Both the position numbers and the translations under genes were made by a program. Below, piece after piece: positions 15,828 to 23,978 of a stretch of DNA of 32,281 bases. Each line of letters begins with the position of its first letter. Position 1 is the stretch's first letter. Source of the stretch: Lentisphaeria bacterium UBA7640 (GTDB lineage: Bacteria; Verrucomicrobiota; Lentisphaeria; Victivallales; Victivallaceae); contig DLIO01000144.1 of the NCBI GenBank assembly GCA_002483765.1, positions 717 to 32,997 of the forward strand, in the 5' to 3' direction. Below the pieces are notes generated by a model. It was not told the DNA's origin and ran no database searches. It saw nothing but the letters and a program-made list of their open reading frames with translations.

Positions 15828-16603
15828 ACGTTTTCGGGTGAATGGATTTTTCGATATTCAAATGGCGTCATGCGCGAATTTTTACGGAACGCGCGGTAAA
15901 AACTTTCAATGTTCTCGAAACCACAGATAGCCGCGATCTCTTTAATCGAAAATTTGTTGTCCGCCAGCATGGTTCGGGCGTGGCGCAAACGGCAACGTAA
16001 AAGATATTGGTGCGGACTACTTCTGAGGTGTTGGCGAAACAGTGAGTAAAGATATGATTCGCTGGTATTCGCCCCTTTGGCAATCTGTTCAATTGATAAC
16101 TGGGTGGAGAAGTTTTTTTCTATTATTTTGATGGAACGCGACAGTGGCAACGGATAATTTTCGGTCTTTTGTTGGCGCGTTGAAAGATAGGCCTCCCAAA
16201 AAACTTTGGCGTAAATTACTTTTGCCAAGATATTGTGGTCGGTGCGTTCGTCGTGCGCATGGCGCAAGGTTTCTTGGTGAAATTCACTGAATGCGTGTAA
16301 ATCTTTCCATTTGGTCACGCGTGGCAGAATGCGTTGGTTTTTTGCGACTTTAAAACGCATGGAAAGGCAACGATACGGATTGACTGCACTCGTCAGGTGA
16401 ATAGTTTGTTCGCCTCCAATATGCCAGAAAATTGTTCCCGGCCCAAATTCGCGCATTTCACCGCCAACCTCAAAAAAAATTATACCGCCAGTAATGATTT
16501 CAATCGATTCTTCGTCTTGCGGAATTTTTGCTGGCGTAATCATAGCATTAGCCGCCACAAAGTGCGAGACGCTTTTTAAACTAAGTATCTGGTTCATTTC
16601 CAT
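15824..16603 (-). CDS. AraC-family transcriptional regulator with cupin sensor
   Basis: A 259-residue one-component regulator. Residues 1-90 form a cupin-like sugar-sensing domain (EIITGGIIFFEVGGEMREFGPG is a typical strand pattern). A linker follows, and the C-terminal 100 residues (about 155-252) contain the two AraC helix-turn-helices: LSIEQIAKGANTSESYLYSLFR and FSIKEIAAICGFENIESFYRAFR ending in the MTPFEYR signature. It is divergent from the isomerase/oxidoreductase genes, which are its likely targets. The ATG at 16603 lacks a clear Shine-Dalgarno sequence. The 3' end overlaps the mur-ligase gene by four bases, so no terminator separates them. Confidence 0.9.
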   Translation of the reverse strand: MEMNQILSLKSVSHFVAANAMITPAKIPQDEESIEIITGGIIFFEVGGEMREFGPGTIFWHIGGEQTIHLTSAVNPYRCLSMRFKVAKNQRILPRVTKWKDLHAFSEFHQETLRHAHDERTDHNILAKVIYAKVFWEAYLSTRQQKTENYPLPLSRSIKIIEKNFSTQLSIEQIAKGANTSESYLYSLFRQHLRSSPHQYLLRCRLRHARTMLADNKFSIKEIAAICGFENIESFYRAFRKNSRMTPFEYRKIHSPENV

Positions 16604-16628
16604 ATGTCAAATCAATATAAAGTAGTTT

Positions 16629-16702
16629 TTGTCAATTGTTGAGAATATTTTATGATGTATAATATATCAAAAGCAGTACTTTTTCAAATGTGTTGAGAAA
16701 AT
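16629..16702 (+). promoter_or_regulatory. Promoter and paired AraC-type sites upstream of the isomerase gene
   Basis: TTGTCA (16629-16634) and TATGAT (16651-16656), 16 bases apart, form a good plus-strand promoter with a start near 16663. An 11-base direct repeat GTTGAGAATAT / GTTGAGAAAAT lies at 16638-16648 (promoter spacer) and 16692-16702 (early transcript), 54 bases apart. The two copies are on the same face of the helix and could bind the adjacent AraC protein. Confidence 0.6.
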
Positions 16703-16734
16703 ACTGAAAACTAATAGAACTAGGAGTTTTGATC

Positions 16735-17508
16735 ATGTATCCAATTGCCGTGCAACTTTATTCATTACGGTCTTTAATGCAGAAAGGTTACGAAAAACAA
16801 GATTTTTTGCAAGTTCTCAAGTGGGTCGCTGAAATCGGCTACAAAGGTGTCGAGCCAGCAGGGTTTTGGGGTTACACTCCAAGAGAATTCAAGATTATTA
16901 CCGACGATCTCGGGCTAGAGATCTGTTCATCACACTCACCGTGGTTTCGTGATCCCAAAGATGTCCAGAGTATTTTTGACACCGCTAACGAACTTGGGTT
17001 GAAAACTGCTTGCTGTGGTTTTGGCCCTGATGATTTCAAAGATGTAGACAGTATTAAACGCACTGCCGAAAAAGTTAATGCGCTTCAAGAGGCTGCGGCC
17101 AAAGGTGGACTGACGCTGTTTCAGCACAATCATGCTTACGAATTTAGCATGATTGATGGGCGGCTGGCTTACGATATTTATCTGGAGCATTGCCCGAATA
17201 TCAAATTTGAGATAGACGCTTATTGGTCGGCAAATCATGGAGCTAACGATCCAGTTGCTATGACTCGTAAATTTCGTGACCGTTGTATTTTGCTTCACAT
17301 GAAAGATGGGATTTTTATAGAGGGAATAAACATGTTGCCGCTTGGCACTGGCAAGATGGATATTCCAGGCGTCATTGCAGCGACAGATCCAGCGGTCAAT
17401 AAATGGATTATTGTTGAGCTAGATAACTGCGCCCTTGACATGATGGTCGGGATTAAATCCAGTTATCGTTATTTAGTCGAAAACAAGCTGGGCATTGGTA
17501 ACCAATAA
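16735..17508 (+). CDS. Sugar phosphate isomerase/epimerase (xylose-isomerase-like TIM barrel)
   Basis: A 257-residue cytosolic TIM-barrel protein. Family patterns are AVQLYSLRSLM at the start, EIGYKGVEPAGFWG in the first barrel repeat, HNHAYEF in the middle (a metal-site His), FEIDAYWSANHGANDP and LLHMKDG, then PLGTGKMDIPGVI and WIIVELDN near the end. The acids and histidines in these motifs bind the divalent metal. Members isomerise or epimerise sugars and inositol derivatives, often with a Gfo/Idh/MocA partner. The ATG at 16735 is preferred over an upstream TTG because AGGAG lies eight bases before it. A Gfo/Idh/MocA gene follows after 12 bases. The exact substrate is unknown. Confidence 0.88.
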   Translation: MYPIAVQLYSLRSLMQKGYEKQDFLQVLKWVAEIGYKGVEPAGFWGYTPREFKIITDDLGLEICSSHSPWFRDPKDVQSIFDTANELGLKTACCGFGPDDFKDVDSIKRTAEKVNALQEAAAKGGLTLFQHNHAYEFSMIDGRLAYDIYLEHCPNIKFEIDAYWSANHGANDPVAMTRKFRDRCILLHMKDGIFIEGINMLPLGTGKMDIPGVIAATDPAVNKWIIVELDNCALDMMVGIKSSYRYLVENKLGIGNQ

Positions 17509-17520
17509 CGGAGATTTACC

Positions 17521-18621
17521 ATGATGAAAAAAATGAAAGTAGGCGTAATCGGTTGCGGCATGATCAGTGATGCGTATTTTAACGCTGCCACCAAGTTTGA
17601 GGTTATTGAGGTCATTGGCTGTACTGATTTGAACATGGAAGCGGCACAAAAAAAAGCTGAACAGCACAATGTCAAAGCGATGACGGTGGATGAATTGATG
17701 AACAGCAAGGATATTGAAATCGTTATAAACTTGACTGTTCCCAAAGCTCATGCTTCGACTATTACCCGCACTCTTGAGGCGGGGAAACATTCATATTCCG
17801 AAAAGCCTTTCGGCATAAATGCTGAAGAGACAACCGCGATCATGAAGTTAGCGACCCAAAAAGGATTACGGGTGGGATGTGCGCCAGACACTTTTTTAGG
17901 CGGAGGTCAACAAACCGCCAGAAAATTGATTGATGATGGTTGGATTGGAAAACCGCTTGCTGGCACCGCTATCGTGATGGGCAGAGGCCCCGAAAAATGG
18001 GCGAATGCGCCATTTTTCTACGACATCGGCGGGGGCCCTATGCTTGATTTGGGGCCGTATTATATCACCGCATTGGTCAATCTGCTTGGGCCAGCGAAAA
18101 GTGTTACTGCGGTTGCCTTCAAAGGTTCAGAAACCCGTACTTGTGGCCCAACTTCGGTTCCTCCTTATAAAAGCTATCCGGTGAATGTTACAACTCATTT
18201 GAGCGGTATGGTGGAATTTGTTTGCGGCGCAGTTATTACGGTTATTACCAGTTTCGAGGTTCGTAAACACGGCCATCATCCAATTGAAATTTACGGGACT
18301 GATGGTACGATTCAAGTACCAGACCCCAATACTTTCGGCGGTCCAGTGAGGTTATTTCGAGCCGGTTATGAAAACTGGGTTGATGCGCCACTTTCTCATA
18401 TCTACACTGAACCTTCACGCAGTATTGGTGTTGCCGATATGGCTTATGCAATTCAAAAAAACCGCCCGCATCGCGCCAGCGGCGAATTGGCCAATCACGT
18501 TCTCGAAACGATGATGGCATTTGACAAGTCTAGCCAAGCCGGTGCGAAGATAAATTTGAAAACGACGTGCATTCGTCCTGCGGCTTTGCCATTAGGATTA
18601 GAAGCCGGCAAGTTAGATTAA
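17521..18621 (+). CDS. Gfo/Idh/MocA family NAD(P)-dependent oxidoreductase (first copy)
   Basis: A 366-residue dehydrogenase. The Rossmann fold opens with VGVIGCGMIS (GxGxxS/G type, residues 7-16), and the hallmark EKPFG lies at 94-98, where the Lys is catalytic. FYDIGGGPMLDLGPYYI follows in the C-terminal substrate-binding alpha/beta domain; the acids there usually face the sugar. It should oxidise or reduce a sugar, sugar acid or inositol using NAD(P). It is 12 bases behind the isomerase gene (CGGAG site) and is almost surely in the same AraC-controlled operon. The pair could carry out oxidation and isomerisation of one carbohydrate. Substrate not assignable. Confidence 0.92.
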   Translation: MMKKMKVGVIGCGMISDAYFNAATKFEVIEVIGCTDLNMEAAQKKAEQHNVKAMTVDELMNSKDIEIVINLTVPKAHASTITRTLEAGKHSYSEKPFGINAEETTAIMKLATQKGLRVGCAPDTFLGGGQQTARKLIDDGWIGKPLAGTAIVMGRGPEKWANAPFFYDIGGGPMLDLGPYYITALVNLLGPAKSVTAVAFKGSETRTCGPTSVPPYKSYPVNVTTHLSGMVEFVCGAVITVITSFEVRKHGHHPIEIYGTDGTIQVPDPNTFGGPVRLFRAGYENWVDAPLSHIYTEPSRSIGVADMAYAIQKNRPHRASGELANHVLETMMAFDKSSQAGAKINLKTTCIRPAALPLGLEAGKLD

Positions 18622-18925
18622 TTCAATTTAAGAAATAGGCGGAATTAGGGGAAATAAAATGGGCAATAGCCGTTAAGATGTTAGCTTAACTTTAATTCTT
18701 AATTAGCGCGCGCATAATGCGCGCGCTAATTTAAGATTATATTTAGATCATTTATAAATATATAATGACAGTTCAAAATTGCATTTAAGTTTAACCATGT
18801 TTTCGGACATCACTTCATAATTTATAGTTTGCGGTTCATCTTACGCAGGAGCTTTGATTTATCCTGTGAGGTGAGTATATTATTCAGAGTATCGAAGAAA
18901 TAATACAACCGTTTATGGAGGATTT
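18622..18925 (+). other. 304-base gap with repeat and a possible uxaE promoter
   Basis: The gap holds palindrome copy 1 and, nearer the next gene, a possible promoter: TTGATT (18854-18859), 16 bases, TATATT (18876-18881). This places a start near 18888 with a leader of about 38 bases. No open frame of interest is seen. Confidence 0.5.
18701..18731. repeat. CG-rich palindromic repeat, copy 1
   Basis: A perfect 14-bp stem (AATTAGCGCGCGCA with its complement) encloses the loop TAA. It lies 80 bases after the oxidoreductase gene. A 20-base core is identical to copy 2 at 25389-25421. It may act as a terminator or be a dispersed REP-like element; no T-run follows. Confidence 0.85.
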
Positions 18926-20413
18926 ATGAAGGAGTTTTTAAGCAAGGCTAAACTTGAAAAAAGTATTGTCAATCAAGCGTTTGGTGATTTTAAGGTTTAT
19001 CCTGAATCGATTTTTGTGAAAAATGGCGCAATCGTAGCGATGGCACGCAATGATCAGGAAAAGTTTTTGATTATCTCAGCTCCTGCTGGAAATGAACTTT
19101 TTGACGCTTTTGATGGTAAAAATATTGCTTCACTAAAGAAAGCTCCTTTAAATGCTATTAATGCCGCAGTATTGCGCCGTTATTTCCCTTGGACTACTCC
19201 GATATCACTGCGCGATCGCAAAACTACTATTGGTTGTGGCGATCGTTTGGGGTTAGCGAGTGCTGGTCATATTGCCGCAATTCGCCAATTTCAAGCTACT
19301 CCAGTGTTGGCGCAACAATCTATACGCGAACTGGATATGACTGGACGCACTTATCGCCAAGTCGTTGATGATACCGTTTTTTTAGTATTCCAGACCGGTT
19401 TTCAAGATGGCTATGGTGCTGATGGCGACCATTTGAAAAAAATCAGTGACATTGATGTGGCGTTGGCGGCGGATATGCCAATGATTACCCTTGACCTTTC
19501 TGACGTAATGTTAGCGGCGGCTGGAGACTGGGATCAAAAGCAGGTTGACGAGGCATTTGCTCAACTTGATAAAGTTGAATGCAAAAGAGTCATGGATAGT
19601 TATTTAGGGAAAAAATTTGGTCATGGTTCTGCTGAGTTTGAGATGACTGCTGAGATCATTCGCCGTTGTACTGTAATGTACGGCAAAGCGTTAGATTTTG
19701 GAAAGACAGTTTACGACCATTTGAAGTCAAAACGTGGGAATAAGTTTGATTTAGAGATTTCGATCGATGAAACAACTTCTCCGACACTACCGTCACATCA
19801 TTATTTTATTGCACGCGAACTCAATTTTCGCGGTGTTGAATTTACTTCATTGGCGCCGCGTTTTATCGGAGAATTCCAGAAAGCCATTGATTATATCGGT
19901 GATTTAGCGGAATTTGACCGTCAGTTCAAGGTTCATGCTGATATCTCGAAAGCGTACGGCGGTTATAAAATTTCTGTTCATTCCGGCAGTGATAAATTTG
20001 CGGTTTATCCGACGGTTGGTTCAATGACTGACATGCGGTTACACCTTAAAACTGCTGGAACCAGTTGGCTTGAAGCGGTTCGCGTGATCTCGCGTCGTGA
20101 TCCAGTACTTTATCGTAAAATCCACAAAAAAGCGTTGGCATCGTTTAACGACATGTTGCGTTTGTACCATATTACTGCTGATATAACTAAAATTGGCGAC
20201 GTGGATAAAATGGCTGATGCTGATTTGCCGGCACTGTTAGAGATGGCGGAAGCACGCCAACTGCTTCATATTACTTATGGACCAATTTTGAAAGATCCGG
20301 AACTTCGTCCACTCTTTTTTGCGGCTATGCATAAATTTGAAGACGATTACACTTGTACAATAGAGAAACATTTTGAGAAGCATTTAAGACTGCTCGGTGT
20401 TCCTGAAAAATAA
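18926..20413 (+). CDS. uxaE: Tagaturonate epimerase (UxaE-like)
   Basis: A 495-residue metal-dependent enzyme resembling UxaE, which interconverts D-tagaturonate and D-fructuronate in galacturonate breakdown. Supporting stretches are GFQDGYGADGDHLKK at 158-172 with a metal-type Asp/His pair, ISIDETTSPTLPSHHYF at 278-294, FRGVEFTSLAPRF at 301-313 and KISVHSGSDKFAVYP at 348-362. The length matches the 480-500 residues typical of the family. GGAGG is six bases before the ATG. No other uronate gene (uxaC, uxuA, kdgK) is near, so it is isolated at a housekeeping cluster. Recognition is from memory of the family and not from an alignment. Confidence 0.78.
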   Translation: MKEFLSKAKLEKSIVNQAFGDFKVYPESIFVKNGAIVAMARNDQEKFLIISAPAGNELFDAFDGKNIASLKKAPLNAINAAVLRRYFPWTTPISLRDRKTTIGCGDRLGLASAGHIAAIRQFQATPVLAQQSIRELDMTGRTYRQVVDDTVFLVFQTGFQDGYGADGDHLKKISDIDVALAADMPMITLDLSDVMLAAAGDWDQKQVDEAFAQLDKVECKRVMDSYLGKKFGHGSAEFEMTAEIIRRCTVMYGKALDFGKTVYDHLKSKRGNKFDLEISIDETTSPTLPSHHYFIARELNFRGVEFTSLAPRFIGEFQKAIDYIGDLAEFDRQFKVHADISKAYGGYKISVHSGSDKFAVYPTVGSMTDMRLHLKTAGTSWLEAVRVISRRDPVLYRKIHKKALASFNDMLRLYHITADITKIGDVDKMADADLPALLEMAEARQLLHITYGPILKDPELRPLFFAAMHKFEDDYTCTIEKHFEKHLRLLGVPEK

Positions 20414-20427
20414 CCCGTCATTCGGAT

Positions 20428-20461
20428 TTCTGGAGTGATTTTACTGAAGATCACTTCAGAA
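20428..20461 (+). promoter_or_regulatory. Mutually exclusive hairpins between uxaE and ymdB
   Basis: TTCTGGAGTGAT (20428-20439) can pair with ATCACTTCAGAA (20450-20461) using one G-T pair. Alternatively CTGAAG (20444-20449) pairs with CTTCAG (20454-20459). Both use the same 3' strand, so only one can form at a time. It may be a transcript-end structure for uxaE or a switch in the ymdB leader; no U-run follows. Confidence 0.4.
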
Positions 20462-20483
20462 ATTTCAACTTGGAACGAAATTC

Positions 20484-21287
20484 ATGAATTTATTATTCAT
20501 TGGCGATGTAGTGGGGTGTAGCGGTCGCCAAACGGTGATCGAAGCAATACCAGAACTGCGTCGCGAATTCAAATGCGACTTTGTAATTGTCAACGCGGAA
20601 AATATTGCTGCTGGTTCCGGCATGACCGCTAAATGTGTACGGCAGTTTGACGGTTATGCGGATGTTATTACCAGTGGCGATCATGTTTGGGACCAAAAAG
20701 GTTTTGAAAATGAGATATCTAATTTGCCAAATGTTTTGCGTCCTGCCAATTTTCAACGTGATCAACCGGGGCAGGGGTGGAAAGTGTTTGCTCATCCAGG
20801 TGGCGGACGTATCGCAGTTATAAATTTGTTGGGTAAGGTTTTTATGCGTGACAGCGCGTATTGTCCTTTTGAGACAGTTGAAGAGATTCTAAAGCAGCTT
20901 CCGGTGGAGGTCAAAACGATTGTGGTTGATTTTCACGCCGAGGCCAGTAGTGAAAAGATGGCGATGGGTTATTTTTTAGACGGCAAAGTGACAGCGGTTC
21001 TGGGAACTCATACTCATGTTCAGACTGCTGACGCCAAGATTTTGCCGGGCGGAACTGCTTTTATTAGTGATACCGGAATGGTTGGAGCTGAATATTCGGT
21101 GCTGGGTCGCACAGTTGAATCCGTGTTGGATAAATTTCGTTCCGGCATGCCTCGGAGGTTGCCAGTGGCGGACGGTCCGGTACGTTTAGACTCGGTAGTG
21201 GTAACTTATAACCCGGATGATGGACGAGCTGTCGCGATACAAAATATTTCGCGAATTTTTAAAGATGAAACGAAGGAGTTGATTTGA
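20484..21287 (+). CDS. ymdB: YmdB-family metallophosphoesterase
   Basis: A 267-residue calcineurin-like phosphodiesterase of the TIGR00282/YmdB family; Bacillus YmdB hydrolyses 2',3'-cyclic nucleotides and affects biofilm choice. Metal-site motifs are FIGDVVG (5-11), NAEN (37-40), SGDHVWDQK (64-72), VVDFHAEASSEK and GTHTHVQTAD. Its length is the family norm. GGAAC precedes the start. The stop codon overlaps the TTG start of nadC, and AAGGAG for nadC lies within the ymdB end, so the two are coupled. The biological role in this phylum is unknown. Confidence 0.92.
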   Translation: MNLLFIGDVVGCSGRQTVIEAIPELRREFKCDFVIVNAENIAAGSGMTAKCVRQFDGYADVITSGDHVWDQKGFENEISNLPNVLRPANFQRDQPGQGWKVFAHPGGGRIAVINLLGKVFMRDSAYCPFETVEEILKQLPVEVKTIVVDFHAEASSEKMAMGYFLDGKVTAVLGTHTHVQTADAKILPGGTAFISDTGMVGAEYSVLGRTVESVLDKFRSGMPRRLPVADGPVRLDSVVVTYNPDDGRAVAIQNISRIFKDETKELI

Positions 21288-22177
21288 AAGTGAAGATAGA
21301 GAAATTACCAGAAATAAATTTTGTTAGAGTTGATATTTTGATTAATCTGGCGCTGGATGATGATTTAGGAGTTAGTGAGGACGTTACGACAAAATCAGTG
21401 ATTCCTGAGGATGTAGTTGCCAGCGCAGTTTTTATCTGTAAAGAAGATTGTGTTTGTGCAGGTTTACAGGTCGCAGAACGTGTTTTTATGACGATTAATC
21501 CCAGTATTCGTTGGGAAGCCCTCGTGAGTGAAGGTGAATTTTGTCCTGCGGGAACAATATTAGCAAGAGCCTCCGGAAACGCACGCTCGCTGTTAACTGG
21601 CGAACGTACTGCTTTAAACTTTCTACAACGTCTTTGTGGCATTGCGATGACTGCGCGACTCTACGCAGAACAGATAGCCGATACAAAGTGTAAAATATTA
21701 GATACTCGTAAAACAACTCCTGGCTGGCGTAATCTTGAAAAATATGCAGTTGCCGCAGGTGGAGCCGTTAATCACCGCATGGGCTTGTATGATCGAGTTA
21801 TGATCAAAGACAATCATCTTGAGTTGGCAGGGTTGGAAGGCGAGGGCGCAATTAAGCGAGCAGTAAAACGTGCTCGCAAACGTTTTCCCAAGTTGGAGGT
21901 TGAGGTTGAAGCTGATACTCTTGAAGAAGTAAAAGAAGCTTGCCAAGTTGGCGTTGAATACATTCTATTAGACAATATGAATGATGACACGATTGCGGAA
22001 GCTGTGAAAATTAATGCAGGACGTTGTAAGCTTGAAGCGAGCGGAGGGATTACTATCGAACGTTTGCCGCGCTTGGCGGCACTCGGCGTTGACTTTATTT
22101 CGGTTGGTGCGCTGACCCATTCAGTGAAATCCAGTGATATTTCGATGGATATTGCTATTCAGTCGGAGAAATCGTAA
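21284..22177 (+). CDS. nadC: Nicotinate-nucleotide pyrophosphorylase (carboxylating)
   Basis: A 297-residue quinolinate phosphoribosyltransferase that converts quinolinate and PRPP into nicotinate mononucleotide in de novo NAD synthesis. The signature blocks are intact: GERTALNFLQRLCGIA (106-121), LDTRKTTPGWRNLEKYA (139-155), GGAVNHRMGLYDRVMIKDNH (159-178), VEVEADTLEE, and DNMN plus EASGGI near the C-terminus. It begins with TTG (21284), five bases after AAGGAG; a GTG at 21290 is the alternative. The start overlaps the ymdB stop. nadA and nadB are not in the window. Its stop shares one base with the ruvA start (TAATG). Confidence 0.96.
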   Translation: MKVKIEKLPEINFVRVDILINLALDDDLGVSEDVTTKSVIPEDVVASAVFICKEDCVCAGLQVAERVFMTINPSIRWEALVSEGEFCPAGTILARASGNARSLLTGERTALNFLQRLCGIAMTARLYAEQIADTKCKILDTRKTTPGWRNLEKYAVAAGGAVNHRMGLYDRVMIKDNHLELAGLEGEGAIKRAVKRARKRFPKLEVEVEADTLEEVKEACQVGVEYILLDNMNDDTIAEAVKINAGRCKLEASGGITIERLPRLAALGVDFISVGALTHSVKSSDISMDIAIQSEKS

Positions 22178-22803
22178 TGATTGCACGACTTAAAGGGATT
22201 TTGATTGATTCTAGCTTCAATCAAGTCATTATTGATGTCAATGGAGTTGGCTATCTGGTCTTTATTCCGGTCAGCACTTTTGACACATTACCGCTACCTG
22301 GTCATGAGGTTACGCTTTTAATCGATACTTTGGTTCGTGAGGACGCGATCAATCTTTACGGATTCGCTACTAAGGCTGAAAAAGTTCTTTTTGAGCAGTT
22401 AATGACGGTAAACGGCGTTGGTGCTAAACTAGCATTGGCGATTTTGAGTTCAATGTCGACAGCGACTTTTTGTACCGCGATTATGAGTGGCGATATTGTT
22501 ACAATGAAAACAATTCCGGGCGTTGGCAAAAAAACGGCAGAACGTTTGGCTTTGGAGATGCGTGACAAAATCGACAAATTAGCCATCGCAGCGAATGGTT
22601 CAGAGCTCGCCGTTGTCGGAGCACCAAATGTACCGGAGAAATTACGCGAAACCGTGAATGATGCCATTCGCGCGCTTGAGGGGTTGGGTTATAAGCGCGA
22701 TCGTATCACCAAAATTTTGAATGACTTAGCGTCCAATTTGGATGAAGCTGAATTTACGCTGGAAAATTTGATCCGTAACTCGCTTCGTATCCTAAATTCT
22801 TGA
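22177..22803 (+). CDS. ruvA: Holliday junction DNA helicase subunit RuvA
   Basis: A 208-residue protein that binds four-way DNA junctions as tetramers and directs RuvB. The N-terminal OB fold begins MIARLKGILID, with VNGVGYLVFIP. Two helix-hairpin-helix motifs follow: VNGVGAKLALAILS and IPGVGKKTAERLALEMRD, the standard DNA-contact units. The C-terminal three-helix RuvB-contact domain is at about 160-208 (DAIRALEGLGYKRDRI). The start overlaps nadC by one base, so expression is coupled. ruvB and ruvC are not found in the window. Confidence 0.97.
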   Translation: MIARLKGILIDSSFNQVIIDVNGVGYLVFIPVSTFDTLPLPGHEVTLLIDTLVREDAINLYGFATKAEKVLFEQLMTVNGVGAKLALAILSSMSTATFCTAIMSGDIVTMKTIPGVGKKTAERLALEMRDKIDKLAIAANGSELAVVGAPNVPEKLRETVNDAIRALEGLGYKRDRITKILNDLASNLDEAEFTLENLIRNSLRILNS

Positions 22804-22813
22804 ATCCAAATGA

Positions 22814-22842
22814 TTGTAAAAACCTCATTGCTGAGGTATTAT
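22814..22842 (+). promoter_or_regulatory. Possible pheA promoter with hairpin in its spacer
   Basis: TTGTAA (22814-22819) and TATTAT (22837-22842) are 17 bases apart. The spacer includes ACCTCA-TTGC-TGAGGT (22822-22837), a 6-bp hairpin that could also end the ruvA transcript. The start would be near 22849, only about 33 bases before pheA, which leaves no room for a Phe-rich leader peptide. Confidence 0.45.
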
Positions 22843-22881
22843 ACTCGTTTGCCAAACAACTTAAAATGACGAGATAATATT

Positions 22882-23958
22882 ATGGGAATTAACCAACTAC
22901 GCGATAAAATAGATCAACTTGATCAACAAATTGTTAAATTAATCAATGAGCGCTATCAACACGTTAAAGGGATTGGAGCGATTAAACAAGCAGAGAATCA
23001 GCCGATTTATGTGCCTGAGCGTGAAAAACGTGTTCTCGATATGGTTTGTGCGATTAATGAAGAATATGCAGGACTTGTTAAGCCTGAAACTCTTAGAGCG
23101 ATTTACCGCGAAATTATGTCCGGTGCCATCAATCTGGAGTCACCGATCAAAGTTTCATTCTTGGGTCCACGTGGTACATTTTCCCACGAAGCAGCGATTC
23201 AACGTTTTGGCACTAGTGTCGATTTTATTGAGGCATTGAGTATTAAGGCAGCGTTTTTGGATGTTGAAACTGGGCGCGCTGATTATGCTTGTGTTCCGGT
23301 TGAAAACAGCACCGAGGGCGCGGTTAGCTATACTTTAGATACGCTGGTGAATTCACACGCGGAAATCTGTGCTGAGATGAACGTAGCCGTTCACCATAAC
23401 TTGTTGGCGCGTTGTGCCAAAGAAAAGATCAATAAAATTTATAGCCATGAGCAGATTTTCGGGCAATGCCGTAATTATTTAGCGACAAATTTTCCAAAAG
23501 TCGAGCAGGTCGTGGTCAGTAGTTCTGCTCGTGCCGCGAAAATGGCGGCGGATGAACCGAACGCTGGAGTGATTGCTGGATTAGTTGCTGCCGAGGTTTT
23601 TCAACTTTATGTGCTTGAGCGGAATATCGAAGATTTCTCTCACAATAATACACGTTTTTTTGTTATTTCACGTCAAAAAACGGAACCTACTGGTGATGAT
23701 AAAACTTCAATCTGTTTCTCTGTAAATGACCGGGTCGGGGTTTTACATGACGTGCTGAAGCCATTTAAAACTGGCAATATTATGATGACGATGATTGAGA
23801 GCCGACCGATGAAAACCAATAACTGGGAATATTGCTTTTTTGTCGATGTGTTAGGGCATCAATGTGACCCAGCAATCAAAGCCTGCTTCGCTGAAGTTTC
23901 CGAGAATTGTCGAATGTTCAAAATATTGGGTAGTTATCCTCGCAGTTCAGCTGAATAA
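22882..23958 (+). CDS. pheA: Bifunctional chorismate mutase / prephenate dehydratase
   Basis: A 358-residue P-protein catalysing chorismate to prephenate to phenylpyruvate. The AroQ mutase helices fill 1-90 (RDKIDQLDQQIVKLINERYQ; KQAENQPIYVPEREKRVLD). The dehydratase domain covers about 97-275: FLGPRGTFSHEAA, CVPVENSTEGAV, VHHNLLA and NNTRFFVISR with the catalytic Thr-Arg-Phe. The ACT domain follows at about 283-358, with GVLHDVL and the ESRP motif that binds phenylalanine, so feedback inhibition is expected. A 20-base gap leads to rsmB. The length and domain order are standard for the type. Confidence 0.96.
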   Translation: MGINQLRDKIDQLDQQIVKLINERYQHVKGIGAIKQAENQPIYVPEREKRVLDMVCAINEEYAGLVKPETLRAIYREIMSGAINLESPIKVSFLGPRGTFSHEAAIQRFGTSVDFIEALSIKAAFLDVETGRADYACVPVENSTEGAVSYTLDTLVNSHAEICAEMNVAVHHNLLARCAKEKINKIYSHEQIFGQCRNYLATNFPKVEQVVVSSSARAAKMAADEPNAGVIAGLVAAEVFQLYVLERNIEDFSHNNTRFFVISRQKTEPTGDDKTSICFSVNDRVGVLHDVLKPFKTGNIMMTMIESRPMKTNNWEYCFFVDVLGHQCDPAIKACFAEVSENCRMFKILGSYPRSSAE

Positions 23959-23978
23959 ATTTAAAATCTAGGAATTTT

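Noticed and set aside
22822..22837. Phenylalanine-type attenuator upstream of pheA
   Set aside because: There is a small hairpin but no Phe-rich leader peptide and no U-run, and the leader would be only about 33 bases long.
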